Assembly: GCA_025331125.1 (NCBI GenBank)
Contig: JAOALB010000026.1
Location: 186,001 to 250,000 of the forward strand
Direction: 5' to 3'
Length of the DNA stretch: 64,000 bases
Source: Mycogone perniciosa
Taxonomy: Eukaryota > Ascomycota > Sordariomycetes > Hypocreales > Hypocreaceae
Positions 31,001-42,517 of this stretch are shown one piece after another; position 1 is the stretch's first letter; each line of letters starts with the position of its first letter. A program made the position numbers and the translations under genes. The notes beneath the pieces were generated by a model, which was not told the origin of the DNA, did not search any database, and worked only from the letters and a program-made list of their open reading frames with translations.

Positions 31001-33466
31001 AGGGTTTGACATCTTAAGGCAAGACCTTCATGATCATGCCAATGTAAGTTTATTCATTCTTTCAGTACAACAAGTGGCTAACAGCATACAAGAAATTCGG
31101 CGTTGCGAGAGACCCACCGATGGTAGAGTGCGTTAATCGTCTATTGTCTAGTCCTCCTCAAAGCCAGCATGCCGCCGTCGCTCTCTTTAGCTACTTCGCC
31201 TCACGCATCAGTGAACTTGGAGAGAATAGCCTTGTGAAATTGCGGAATGCCACCATCGTACCAGTTAATCGACCAAGTCTGTCTCGGTCGTCCGAAAAAT
31301 CCACCACAACCCTATCACACATTAGCCCATCGCGTGCCTATTTGGGAACTTCCTCAACATACGGTGACATTTTTGACTTTGTTGACTTTGGCCACGATGG
31401 AAACGCTTTTCTGTTCAAATGCGGCGCAAAGAGTGAGCCGACCAAACTGGAAGTTGCATATATGGCGTGCAACGAACCAGCAAGACTTCTCAGTGTCTTG
31501 CAAAGTCCGGAAAAGTACATGGATTTGCTTAAGTCGTTGGCTGAAGCATCGTCAACGCTGCATCGTGACAAAGATCTCTGGCGGAAGTTAAAGTCATGTC
31601 CCTGTCTTCTAGCTTACAAGGAACTGGCAGCGCCATCCAAGGGCAATAATGCCGATATGGATGAAGACGAGGCACCCATAAAACAGTACCAGCTTGCTAC
31701 AGCCAATCAAATCGTGGTGGTTGACGACATCATCAGCTATCGGCTTTTCAAGGAGCATCTCATTTGTGCTCCGGAAGAGGATGCCTTGGAGACATTCTAC
31801 CTGAAGCTCGGTGCGCAGAAGCTAAGCAGCATCGTTCAAGAGGATGTGCGAATCGGTTCTCATACAGCTAGAAGCAAGACTGCGGAACCGCTTAGAAAGC
31901 ATGTTCTCGAACGATCCAAGCTCTTCCTCTATGAATACGCCAACTACCGTCGGGATGCCATCAAGCATGACACCAAGTGGCTCGAAAAGAACTTGACTGT
32001 GGAAATGGTTCGCTCAGTAGCACTTCGGCGGACATTGAATGGCCATAGACAATCCCACACTGAAAAGCGCTCCGCGGCTGCAACTAATTCAGGCGGAACG
32101 TGGGTTCTCTATGTGGCGGATGACGGACAGCCTGATATGTACCAAGTCGGTCAAGCCCTATGCCAGATGCTTCTTGACCGACCAAATCAGCAAGCATACT
32201 TGTTCTTTGAGCCCTTTTTGGCTCTAGATTTGTATGGTTTGAGAGCTCGCGGGTACAATGTGGACCGTATTCTCCGAGCCAAGGCTGCTGAGGCAAGGAT
32301 TGCAGAGGAAGAGAGACGCAAAGCGTTAGAAGAAGAGCAAAAGAAGATACGGGAAAGAGAGAAGCTCTGGGCCCAGCAAGCTCAGACGACAGATCAGGGT
32401 AACACACTAGAGCCCAAGGCTGCTGAAGCCGCAAGGGATGTTGCCAGAACTCCGGAGCCTCCGCATCCCAATATGCCTGGGGCCTGGGGCTCACCGGATG
32501 ATAATGGATTGGAAAAGACTACACAGCCGAAGAGGGGTGGGGGCTTGTTCTCCAACCTGAGTCGTCGACTTGGATTTGACACTCGTGACGATAAAGAAGA
32601 GTCTCAACAAGTTGAGCAATTCATGGACAACAAGCCCACTGAGGCAGGAAACGTGGCGGACAATGGCAAACAGCCTCAGCAGGATAATGGAAGAGTGACA
32701 AGCCCCGCAGTCATCCAACAGAATCTGCTCAACGCCGTCAACGCCACTCGGCCTCATGGATCCAATGGTGTCTACTCAGAGCCCCAGGTCAGCGAAGTCA
32801 AAGAGCAGGCCACGTATTGTGATAAAACACCAGCACAGAATATTATATTCGTGGCTGAAGCTGCAAACGGCATGAAGATGTATGTTTCACGGGAAATGAG
32901 CGCTGTTGCTGCTGATTTCCTGGCAACCAACATTGGCGCGATAAACTCGTTTGCCACGTTGCTTGTCGAAGTTGGGAATGTGTATTCTCTGGCTCCTGAA
33001 GTGCTCCACATATTCTACGATGAAACCGGCGGGACGATTGCATTTAATACGGGCGGGAGCATCTTTTGCAATCTCCGGTTCTTCTTGCAACTGCATGCAG
33101 CACGGTTGGATAGCCAGCAAGGGACTGCAAGAGCTGAAGCAGCGACATGGTGGTGGGTTGTGTTGGCCCATGAGTTGGCTCACAACCTTGTGTCAACCCA
33201 CAACTCTGATCACAGTTACTACACGTAAGTTGATATCCTTTGACCCTTTTGTCGATTTTACCTGCTAATAGCTCTCTAGTGAGTCGTTCATACAACAGTA
33301 CATTGGAAAGATGATGGCGAAGACAGCACAATGGTTGCAGAATCCACCCGAGACGGCCCAACAACCAGCCCGGCCTCCTTCAGAATCACCTTCCGAACCT
33401 CGAGGGCCTCCACCGCCTTATAGAGAGGCAAACACGCGGCGAGCGGCTGATTATATGTTTGGTTAA
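28029..33466 (+). CDS. Sacsin-like giant protein with HSP90-type (GHKL) ATPase fold, DUF3684
   Basis: A 1777-residue fungal protein. Inferred exons are 28029-31043, 31093-33224 and 33280-33466. The N-terminal domain has the HSP90/sacsin nucleotide pocket: LRELIQNAADAQA (helix with the Asn/Asp pair, about residues 43-55), NDGQPF, and KIGAFGVGFYSVF (about 125-137). The central part fits the fungal DUF3684 family as I recall it. A Glu/Arg/Lys-rich coiled coil (about 1400-1440) precedes a low-complexity stretch. Near the C-terminus, WVVLAHELAHNLVSTH contains HELAHN, an HExxH zinc-protease-like motif. The tail PPPYREANTRRAADYMFG is probably disordered. Its role is unknown; chaperone activity is suggested only by the fold. 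The start is ATG at 28029, with a Met three codons downstream. Confidence 0.85.
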
Positions 33467-33916
33467 TGATGAGATTGCATTGCACGGCGTTTTGTGCTCT
33501 TTAGCATCAGACGGGATGCTGATAGACAGATTAATGAGCTACGAGATTCGGGGCTAGACCCTTTGTCACGACATTTGTGGTGATATACATTTAGATGCTG
33601 TTCAATAGATAGCAATACAATAATAGCTTGTAAAGGAACCCTCAGAAATCCATTGTCAAGTAAATCATGGTGCTGAAGTCCTATTCGAGAAAGTTAGTGC
33701 CGCCTTAAGGTAATGGACTTTGGAGCTGCGTGACAAAGCACGTGACCAGTTATCTAGTAATTGCAGCTGCTCCAACCTCACCACTATCACGACTTTCGAG
33801 TCTGATGCGAAGCAACCCGTCCATTCTGCTCGTGAACGGCCAATTCCCCGCCAAAACCGGCACAAAACCCCAAACCACTTTGGCCTAACCCCCGTCTGAG
33901 CGACCAATTGCCCACC
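33467..33916. other. Intergenic, sacsin-like gene to small membrane gene
   Basis: No gene. A 106-codon minus-strand frame here is antisense to the start of the small membrane gene and has no family signal. Confidence 0.5.
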
Positions 33917-34277
33917 ATGGTGCACCGCATCGCCTTCTGGAGCTGCTTCGGTCCGTACAGCCCAATCTGACTCCCGATAAGCCACCTACGAAGGCCCCTC
34001 CCTCGGCTATATACGATGCTAATGTTTTCTGTTTGTTTGTGTTTTAGGCCTGGCCGTGCGCTTCTGGCAAGTTGGTATTGAGATGCGCCCTTTCTTCAAC
34101 AAGTCATCGCTGTGGGCGTACCCCGTCTATGCCGTTGGCGGCGCGAGCTTCGGATACTGGCTGCAGGGTGTGGATGACAAGCAGGCGGCGATGCTGAATG
34201 ATCGGAAGGCGGCTCTGTTGGAGAAGAGGGCGAGGAAGGCTCAGAGGGATGCGGAGAGGCAGCAGCAGGAGGCTTGA
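33917..34277 (+). CDS. Small conserved fungal membrane protein (87 aa), possibly mitochondrial
   Basis: Inferred exons are 33917-33950 and 34048-34277; the 97-nt intron runs from GTCCGT to TTTAG. The product begins MVHRIAFWSCFGLAVRFWQ, has a central hydrophobic stretch (YPVYAVGGASFGYWL) and ends in a charged helix (ALLEKRARKAQRDAERQQQ). The pattern, with short N-terminus and basic C-terminal helix, recalls small accessory subunits of inner-membrane complexes such as complex I, but I cannot assign a subunit. The GEMRPFF-like block (VGIEMRPFFNKSSLW) looks strongly conserved. The splice is supported by the continuous FG-LAVRFW reading across the junction. Confidence 0.7.
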
Positions 34278-34596
34278 AGGGGACGGTTTTGATGATGATG
34301 GAGGGCGACAGTGGAGGAAAATGGGGCGGGCCGGGTTGTACATATATGGGAATAGACGGCTGCCGAAGAGGAACTTTGGAATCGACAAATGGGTTCTATG
34401 TTTGTGAAACGTGGATAGCGATTTCACAAGATTCACTAAAGACCAGGATTGACGGTTACGAGACGACATTTGCCGGGGTCCCAGCGTGATGGCAACAATG
34501 GAGAACAGAGGAAATGGCAATAAGTTTCACATCAATGCTTTTTTGCAGTGGACTCACGAGATTTTTATTTTTCTACTTGCAGGATGTCAGATCCGA
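34278..34596. other. Convergent spacer, small membrane gene / eIF2B-delta
   Basis: A tail-to-tail interval, with 3' ends on both sides. No gene seen. Confidence 0.6.
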
Positions 34597-36037
34597 CTAC
34601 AGCTCCTCCAGCTTCCTAATAATTGCAGGTACAGCCTTTGCCGAAGAGACACCCAGTTCCGTCACGACAGCAGAGATGGACTTGTCCCTGGTAGTGTCGA
34701 ATAGTAGCCGGAATTCCTCATCCGTGTTCCTCTCCGGGTCAATCTCATTGTAGGTGAGCGAATCTATCGACACACGCTCTGTGAAATTGACCGTCTCGCA
34801 CAGCGAGATAACACGAATTCCGAGATCAGTTGCCGCGGTGGCGATATCACAGGTACCTGCTCGCGCATACATAGCTCCGTTACTAAACATTGCTTCTGCA
34901 GCGACGAGGAGAGTGGTGGACTCCTGGAGGTTCGTCCGCAGGGCACCGAGGTCTGGGGAGTAAGCCACCGAGATCCCTGCGGCAGCCAGCTTCTTGGCGT
35001 GGGCGATACCAACACGCTCAAACGGATCGTCTACAAGGATGACCTTGAATCGCTTGCCATCTGCCTTGGCCTTCACAAGTGCGCGCTCAACGAGGTTGTG
35101 ATGAGCGTAGGTGAGAACGACGTCATGGTCAGAAATCATTTCGGCGGCGTGTTTGACAATGACAACGTCTGCAAGGGTGACACGCTCGTGGATGAAACCG
35201 TCAATGGACTCGCAGAGGAGTTTCTTGGCGTCAGAGTCGCCCATGTCAATATCGATCTTGCTTATTTGCAGTTTCAGCCATCTGACGGCATTGCCCATGG
35301 AAAAGCACATGGGCCGACATGCCGTGAGATATTCAATCTGGGGGTTGAGAACATGAGAGGTGAAATGTCGAGACAAGGTTGTCTTGGGAGGTGTTTCATA
35401 TAATTCCAGCACCTATGCAAGTGTCAATGACCATGGAATATCCCCATTGAAAAGTCAATTGGGATGGAGTTACCTTCTTGAATGCCAAAAGAGTCGCCTC
35501 TAACCTTGTGATGCTGTCGCTGATGGTAAAGGTGCTCATCTGCTGGCCCAGAGCCAGAACGATTGGGTGGACGTCCTTGTCTGCTTGAGTCATGGTGATC
35601 CTTTTGGCCATCGACAAGTGGCTAAAGCATTCTGGGACTGAGGGCTTTGCTTCTTTCGGAGCCGGTACTGGCACGTCTTGCCGAGAGGCTGCCTTGTTGT
35701 TATGGCCTCCTCCTTGCGCTCCATCTTGCTTTTGTTTGGGCTTCCCGCCGCCCTTTCCACCCTCAGTCGGTGCGCCTGTCCCAGGGGCTTGTGATGTCGG
35801 CACGACAACCTTTGCTTGTGCTCTCCTTGCAGCCTTTTCCTCCTTTGCCTTCTTTTTCAGCTCCGCATTGGATAGCTTCTTCTCTCCTGCCGGCTCACCT
35901 GAGGCTGCCTGGGCCTTGTTCTGCTCTTTTTGGCTTTTCTGTTCTTTTTGTTCTTTCTGGGGCTTCTGTTCCTTTTGCTCCTTCTTCTCTACCACCACCT
36001 CGCCCGTTGGCGCAGGCTGGCCGGCTTCTGTCGCCAT
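34597..36037 (-). CDS. GCD2: Translation initiation factor eIF2B subunit delta
   Basis: A 459-residue regulatory subunit of eIF2B, the guanine-nucleotide exchange factor for eIF2 and sensor of eIF2-alpha phosphorylation. Inferred minus-strand exons are 36037-35474 and 35412-34597 (61-nt intron). The N-terminal 140 residues are a low-complexity Lys/Gln/Glu-rich tail (KEQKPQKEQK and similar). The C-terminal Rossmann-like eIF2B alpha/beta/delta domain has VVLTYAHHNLVERAL, FKVILVDDPF, VAYSPDLGALRT, LLVAAEAMFSNGAMYARAGT and VISLCETVNFTERV, which fits GCD2. The start ATG at 36037 gives MATEAGQPAP; upstream in-frame codons include no ATG. eIF2B underlies general amino-acid control, the same pathway that acts on genes such as ornithine acetyltransferase and HIS3 nearby, though the proximity is probably coincidental. 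Confidence 0.93.
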
Positions 36038-37641
36038 CGAGTGAGCGAGTGAGTCTTTGCGTATGCGATGTTCGGCCGATTCAATGGCGGGGCGTTTGTG
36101 GAGGGGGGAGAATCGTGAGGGCGGCAAAAATGGACTCGTATACGACTGAGCAGCGGCCAATCGTCGCAAAAAATTATGTATTTGAATGCAGAATGAAATC
36201 TCCGAACCAAAGGAGTAGCCGAGGCGATTTGCCGTTTGGGTGATGGAGGCTCAGGCTGGACGACACCTGGGAGAGGTCCTTTGAGTCACTGCCTAAGATG
36301 GGAGTTGGTGGAAATGCCCCGCGCTAAGCCAAGATCTGTCGGTACCTCGATTTTGCTTCACCACGAGCAGCGACAATGTCATTTTTAGTGGTGAGTCTTC
36401 AGGTACAGAGTAAAGCAGTCAGTGTATTGTCTTGTTATTGAATACAGTGGTTTTTTTTTCATCTTCATCTATGGAGGAATTGCGGTAGGCCGTAGAGCAG
36501 AACCACTGGCAACTGAAGCCCAACCTCACAAAACAACACGGTGATACTGAATACTGCATCAGCACATCACTTGAGATGGACTCCTATGCCGTGCTCTGAC
36601 GAAGATGGGTTTGTATTGGCACGAGATCGTAGTATATTAATTCAAGATGTCATGATGGTGAAGCCTCACGCACGACGCGTATCAGACTGCCAGATACAGG
36701 AGTGGCAATTAATACAAAATACATCCATGGATATATCACATGGAGCAAAATTTGTCGACGTGACTATCCTTCTTCACGCCGGCCCGCAAGGGACCATCCG
36801 CAATGAAAGAAAAAAGATATCCCAGAAGGAATCAAAAAGAGTTCCAAAAATTCCCTCACCAGACGAATCCAATGAAGAGTGGTCCATGAATAGTTTTCAA
36901 CTAGCAAAATTCCTCTCTCAGCTTATCGCTTCACGGAGAAGGAAAACGCCCGTGCACTTGGATAGGGAAGAAAGGAAGAAAAGAAATCTGAAAAGTCGGG
37001 AGGGAGGCCAGTTATTTATACTGCTCTGTGGGTCGCCCAAATCAGTAGCTTACATAAACCGGGTCTACGTTTGTCATTTGGGTTTCACTGGCCAGACAAC
37101 CACGCACCCCTGTATCAGCCGCAGGGCATTTGCACTGCAAGAAGGCTTGCTCAAGAAGGGTCAACTTGCAAATTGGCAGGAACATGGCCTCTTGATGTCA
37201 TGATACGAAGTATTCTGACTCATATTCCAATTCATAGAAATGATGATTTGGTGGACTTGCTCGATTTGGGTCAACAGAAAGTCATGTGCTCCTATTCCAT
37301 ACTCTGCGACATACGAAATACTGCTACGAAATACAATTACATACGTACAACTACCAAATGACCTTTCAGACACCACACAGCAAACTCCTCCCTTGGACCT
37401 CAAATTGCTGGTTCAAATTTCGGAAATATTTCCAACAACGAACACGAATTCTCCTTCTTTTATCAACGGAAAATTTATAGCACCCATTCCATCATCTGAC
37501 GCCTCCGTTGGCTACCATGACATGACCCCGTCTAGGTTAGAGGCAGTAGGCAATAGTAAACATGTATGTATTTGACTCACCAAATCCACTAAACAAGCAG
37601 CTCCAGCGGCATAATTCACCGCAGTTCGTACTGCGGCTTAC
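36038..37641. promoter_or_regulatory. Divergent spacer, eIF2B-delta / ornithine acetyltransferase
   Basis: This 1.6-kb spacer lies between two start codons. A 220-codon open frame at 36541-37203 (+) begins at GTG, has no family signal and is rejected. It contains TGACTCA/TGAGTCA elements at 36282-36288, 37216-37222 and 37573-37579. Upper part is A/T-rich and otherwise featureless. Confidence 0.5.
37573..37579 (+). promoter_or_regulatory. Candidate Gcn4/CPC1 (cross-pathway control) site
   Basis: TGACTCA, the consensus of Gcn4-type bZIP factors, ends 62 bp before the ornithine acetyltransferase ATG; a second copy is at 37216-37222. Arginine genes are known CPC1 targets in filamentous fungi. 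The 7-mer is expected about eight times by chance in 64 kb counting both strands, so position is the main support. Confidence 0.45.
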
Positions 37642-39101
37642 ATGCTTCGAACCTTCATCTCTGATCATATCAATTCACGCGCAATGTTGAAGTTCAAGCG
37701 TGCATACTCCTCTGGCCTTTCTGGAGTCATCCCACAGGCCAAGTTAAAGTATGTGCCAACTTCTGGCACATATCCCAAGGGCTTCCTCGCCTCAGGCATT
37801 TTCGTTGGTGTTAAGCCCGGCAACACCAGCAAGCCAGATCTCGCCCTGGTGACGTCTGACCGGCCATGCTCTGCTGCCGCAGTCTTCACCAAGAACAAGT
37901 TCCAGGCAGCACCTGTTACTTTCAGCCGCAAGTTGCTTCAGAGCAAGGCCAATGCTGGTCTGCGAAGCGTCATTGTCAACTCGGGCAATGCCAATGCCGT
38001 TACCGGTGTCGGAGGTCTTGAGGATGCCGCGACGATGGCCCGGACGACGGACCACAGAGTCGGCAGCGAGGATTCGACCATTGTGATGAGCACGGGCGTT
38101 ATTGGACAGAGGTAAAAGATTTTCATTGAGGCCAATTGGCCTGTCAGTGGCCGACACAAATTTGCTGATGCGTCCATAATGCCAGGCTTCCTATCCAGAA
38201 GATTGTGGACCACATCCCTGTGGCATACCACCAGGCTGGAGATTCACATAAGCACTGGCTGGATTGCGCCAAGGCGATTTGCACCACTGACACGTTCCCG
38301 AAGCTCATTTCCAAATCCTTTGAGTTGCCCTCATCTCCTGGTGTGGAGTATCGCATTGCCGGCATGACCAAGGGTGCCGGCATGATGGCACCCAACTTGG
38401 CGACCATGCTCACCATCCTGGCGACTGATGCACCCATCGCCCCAGGTCTCATGACCCCTCTGCTCAGGTACTCTGTGGACCGCTCATTTAACGCCCTGAC
38501 CATTGATGGCGACACTTCAACCAACGACACTGTATCGCTGTTTGCCAACGGTGCTGCCGGTGGTAAGGAGTTGTCGTCCGAGAACTCGCCGGACTACGAG
38601 ACCTTCAGGACTGTCTTGACAGACTTCTCTGCCGAGTTGGCCAAGTATCTCGTCCGCGACGGCGAGGGCGCTACCAAGTTCGTCACCATCCGCGTCATCG
38701 ACAGCGCCTCAGAGGAGGCCGCCCGAGAGGTCGCCCGTGCCATTGCTCGCTCACCGCTCGTCAAGACAGCCCTGTATGGCAAGGACGCCAACTGGGGCCG
38801 TATTCTGTGCGCCGCTGGCTATTCGCTCATCTCGCCCCCTGGCCAGCCCATCAACGACGTCCCGGAGATTGTTCCTGAGCGGACCAGTGTCTCTTTCATC
38901 CCCACGGACGGCTCGGCTGAGCTGAAGCTGCTGGTAAATGGCGAGCCAGAGCAGGTCAATGAGGAGCGAGCGAGCGAGATTCTTGAGATGGAGGATCTGG
39001 AAATCCTGGTGAGGTTAGGAACCGGCGACAAGAGCACTGTCCATTGGACGTGTGACTTCAGTCACGACTATGTTACCATCAACAGTGACTACAGGACGTA
39101 G
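37642..39101 (+). CDS. ARG7: Mitochondrial ornithine acetyltransferase / ArgJ bifunctional enzyme
   Basis: A 461-residue precursor of the self-processing enzyme that transfers acetyl from N-acetylornithine to glutamate and often makes N-acetylglutamate, in mitochondrial arginine synthesis. Inferred exons are 37642-38111 and 38186-39101 (74-nt intron). A mitochondrial presequence is likely (MLRTFISDHINSRAMLKFKRAYSSG; a second Met is codon 15). Landmarks include SDRPCSAAAVFTKN, IVNSGNANA, MSTGVIGQR at the junction, and TKGAGMMAPNLATMLTI. The autocleavage nucleophile is Thr230 in NLATML, between alpha and beta chains. The end has KDANWGRILCAAGYS and HDYVTINSDYRT as in the family. Upstream TGACTCA sites suggest cross-pathway control. 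Convergent with HIS3 (tail to tail). Confidence 0.96.
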
Positions 39102-39353
39102 ATGTGCCCGAATAGGCCTCTATAGATAGGATAGCAAACGGCTCAAAAAGATACCGGGAGTAATAGGACGGCGTTTGAAAGAAATTGTAGTAAAATTTTC
39201 CGTATATCTAGTTCTGCTGTCTATCGCCGGCTTAGATGGCATACCTCTAATCCCATCATTTCTCTTTCCAAAAGAAACCGGCCCCGCAAGAAATATATGC
39301 ACAGAAATAGACCGTACTCCAAACTCCCCCCTTACACAATTCTTCCCGCGAGT

Positions 39354-40107
39354 CTAAGCACTCAGCGTCCCCTTGGTACTCGGCACCTCACCCTCCTTCC
39401 CCTGAACCCGCGTCGTCGCCATCCTAATCGCTACAGCCAATGCCTTGAACGCACTCTCTGCCCTATGGTGGTCATTGTCACCACGGAGGCAATCCACGTG
39501 CAAGGTAATACGCGCAGCCTGGGCGAAGCTCTGCAGGCAGTGTGGGACCATCTCGGTGCTCAGCTGGCCAAGGAACTCGCGCTTGAGGCCTAGATCGACG
39601 ACACTGTAGGGCCGGTTGGACAGGTCGACGACGGCGCGGGAGAGGGCCTCGTCGAGGGGAGCGTAAGCGTAGCCGAAGCGGGCGACGCCAGTGAGGGTGC
39701 CGAGGGCTTTGGCGAAGGTGTAACCCACGGCGATGCAGCAATCTTCGGCAGTGTGGTGGTCGTCAACTAGAAGAGTCATGCATGTTAGCAAGATGATGGG
39801 GATTGTGAGAAAGGAAGAGAGCGGGGGAGGACGGACTATGGAGGTCGCCTTTGCAGTTCAGGGCCATGCTCCAGCCGGCGTGCTTGGCCAGGGCGTGGAG
39901 CATGTGGTCCAGGAAGCCAATGCCAGTGTTTATGGATATGATTTGCGATTTGCTGTTTTGGGAGGCGTGCGAAGTGGTGGTCTCGAGGAGTCGAGGGTCG
40001 GTATCGGCAGGCAATTCGCCGCCATCGATGTTGAGGGCGATCTGGATCTTGGTCTCGTTGGTATCGCGGGCGAGAGCCGCAGCGCGGACGGGGGCAGCAG
40101 AGGCCAT
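39354..40107 (-). CDS. HIS3: Imidazoleglycerol-phosphate dehydratase
   Basis: A 227-residue Mn-dependent enzyme of histidine biosynthesis, converting imidazole glycerol phosphate to imidazole acetol phosphate. Inferred minus-strand exons are 40107-39837 and 39766-39354 (70-nt intron), which give GDLHIDDHHTAED across the junction. Both metal motifs are present: DDHHTAED near residue 92 and DNDHHRAESAFKAL near 190. GFLDHMLHALAKHAGW and DLSNRPY are also conserved. The start ATG at 40107 gives MASAAPVRAAAL. It is divergent from CDC16. Confidence 0.96.
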
Positions 40108-40576
40108 TGTTGTTTTGGATAGTTGCGATATCCTACAATACTGATTTTGGTGTTTAGGTAGATGAATAATAAATCTTCTCTTAGTGGTGGAGGAGGGAGA
40201 CTGGCTCACCCAAGCTCCTGTATCGGAGGGCCGTCAACTCAACTGAACTCTTTTTCAGCCAGCGCTATCTACTCCGTACTCGTATGTGTTGAGGGGTTCT
40301 GTTGGATGCGCTGAAGCTACCCCGCTATCTGCTCTGCATACCCCCCTCAGAGCCCCCTGTAGCAGCTTCTCCCCACTCCCTAATGGTCCTTCGTTTACGC
40401 GCCCTGGAAACTCGTCGCGTCCAACAAGCCATCAGCAACGACATCGAGATTTTGTTGGTGTTTTGGAGTTGTGCGGCAGAACACCCCATAATGCCGTGCT
40501 GCTGAGACCTCTGTGTTGGAATCACTCCCTTTGGCTTCTTCTTTCCTTTCTTGTCTACTTTATCAATGCTTGGACG
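40108..40576. promoter_or_regulatory. Divergent promoter, HIS3 / CDC16
   Basis: These 469 bp lie between the two starts. A TACTCCGTA element is at 40270-40278. No Gcn4-type TGACTCA was seen on the HIS3 side. Confidence 0.5.
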
Positions 40577-42517
40577 ATGGAGAAATTTTTAAGAGAGTGG
40601 AGGCAAGATGCCCTTAACAAGGCACAGTACGAGTCGGCCATCTTCATTGGAGACAAGCTCCTTGCCTTGACCAGTCAGTAGCAGAGCAAACCAAACAACC
40701 CCATTTCCACCGGGTTCTATAGCTAATGATCTCTTTGTTTATACTCAGATGACGATAACGACGCCTTCTGGCTGGCCCAAGTCCATTTCGCGACGGGAAA
40801 CTATACACGAGCCCAGGCATTCCTATCCAAACAAGATCTCATCTCGCGCAACCCAGCCTGCCGCTACCTCGCTGGCCACTGCCTGATCAAACAATCACGA
40901 TTCGAAGAGGCCCTGGTTGTGCTCGGCGAGCGCAATCCGACGCATCTTATATCCAACGGCCCGAGTAATAAGCGGAAAGCCTCGACTGTCCAAGTGCGAA
41001 ATGGGCGGAAGCCTGACGATGACGCCGTTGATGGGGAGACGGCGACCCGACGGTTCGAGGCGGCCATGTGTTTCCTGAGGGGTATTTGCTACGCCAAGCA
41101 GAATGCCTTTGACCGGGCCAAGGAGTGCTACAAGGATGCAGTGCGGATCGACGTGCGGTGCTTCGAGGCCTTCCAGCAGCTGATGAAGAACTCGCTCCTA
41201 TCGCCGGACGAGGAGTGGCAGTTCCTAGACAGCCTGGATTTTGATTCAATACATCTTCCCGGGGATCCCAAGGTCTCTCAAGAGGCGGCTGAGTTCACGA
41301 GGATGCTGTACACAACGCGGTTATCCAAGTATAGGAATCCGGCTGCCTTCGAGACGGCTTACGACTCGCTGTCGACGCACTATCAACTGGCCTCCAACCC
41401 CGACCTGCAGCTTGCTCGAGCAGATCTGCTGTATACGCAGTGCCGGTACCGAGATGCCTTGGCCATTACCAGCTCGATTTTGGAGGAGGACAAGTACAAT
41501 TTTGCCATATATCCTGTCCATCTGGCATGTCTATACGAGCTCAAGATGAAGAATTTGTTGTTCTTGGTGGCGCATGATCTGGCGGATAGCCATCCAGACG
41601 AGCCGTGCACGTGGTTGGCGGTGGGTATCTATTATTTCTCTATCGACAAGATTGCAGAAGCGAGGAGGTATTTCAGCAAGGCCAGCATGATGGACGCGCA
41701 CTTTGGTCCTGCGTGGATAGGATTTGCGCATACCTTTGCGGAAGAGGGAGAGCATGATCAAGCTATTTCGGCGTACTCGACAGCAGCGCGGCTCTTCATG
41801 GGCACGCACCTGCCACAGATTTTCTTGGGGATGCAAAACCACGCGCTGAACAACATGACGATTGCAGAGGAATTTCTCAAGACGGCCTACGGACTATGCA
41901 AGACGGATCCTCTACTGCTGAACGAGATGGGTATTGTGAAGTACCATCAGGACAAGCCGAAGGAGGCGGTTCAGTATTTCACGGCGGCCCTTAAGGTGGC
42001 AGACGAAAATGACAGCGAACCATCAGCATGGCTTGCGGCACGCACAAACTTAGGACACGCTTTCCGGCGGCTGCGACATTTCAACAGAGCATTGGCGGAG
42101 TTTGACGAGGTGCTGCGAGTGGGTGGAAAGGATGCGGCCATATTCAGCGCCAAGGGGCTCATTTTGATGGAGCAGAACCGGCCTGAGGAAGCGGTCACAG
42201 TATTGCATGAAGCTTTGGCGGTTCATCCGCAGGACAGCATTGCGACGGAACTCTTGAACAAGGCGTTGGAGGAGACGGCGTTGATGGATGGCGCTGCGGA
42301 GGAGGAGGCCGAGGATTTGGCTGAATTTGAGCATCACTTGGGCCGGAAGAAGCTCGAGGCGACCCGCAAAGTTAACGGCAACAGGGCCGGTCGAGGCATG
42401 CTGGACAAGGGAAAGGGGAGAGTAGGCAGGCGGCGGACGATGCTGCTGGATGAGGAGGACGAAGACAAGGCAGAAGTGACAATGGACATGACTGACGATG
42501 ATGATGACGAGGTCTAG
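40577..42517 (+). CDS. CDC16: Anaphase-promoting complex subunit Cdc16/APC6
   Basis: A 621-residue TPR subunit of the APC/C ubiquitin ligase that drives the metaphase-anaphase transition. Inferred exons are 40577-40673 and 40749-42517 (75-nt intron, donor GTCAGT), with LLALTN-DDNDAFWLAQVHF across the junction. Tandem tetratricopeptide repeats span most of the protein; typical segments are CTWLAVGIYYFSIDKIAEARRYF and FGPAWIGFAHTFAEEGEHDQA, and ALNNMTIAEEFLKTA. The tail is basic then very acidic (DDDDDEV). The start is the only in-frame ATG of the first exon and gives MEKFLREWRQDALNK, the family's N-terminus. Confidence 0.95.

Noticed and set aside
36541..37203. 220-codon plus-strand open frame
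   Set aside because: It begins at GTG; its composition is unlike the neighbouring genes, it has no family signal, and it lies in an A/T-rich promoter spacer.
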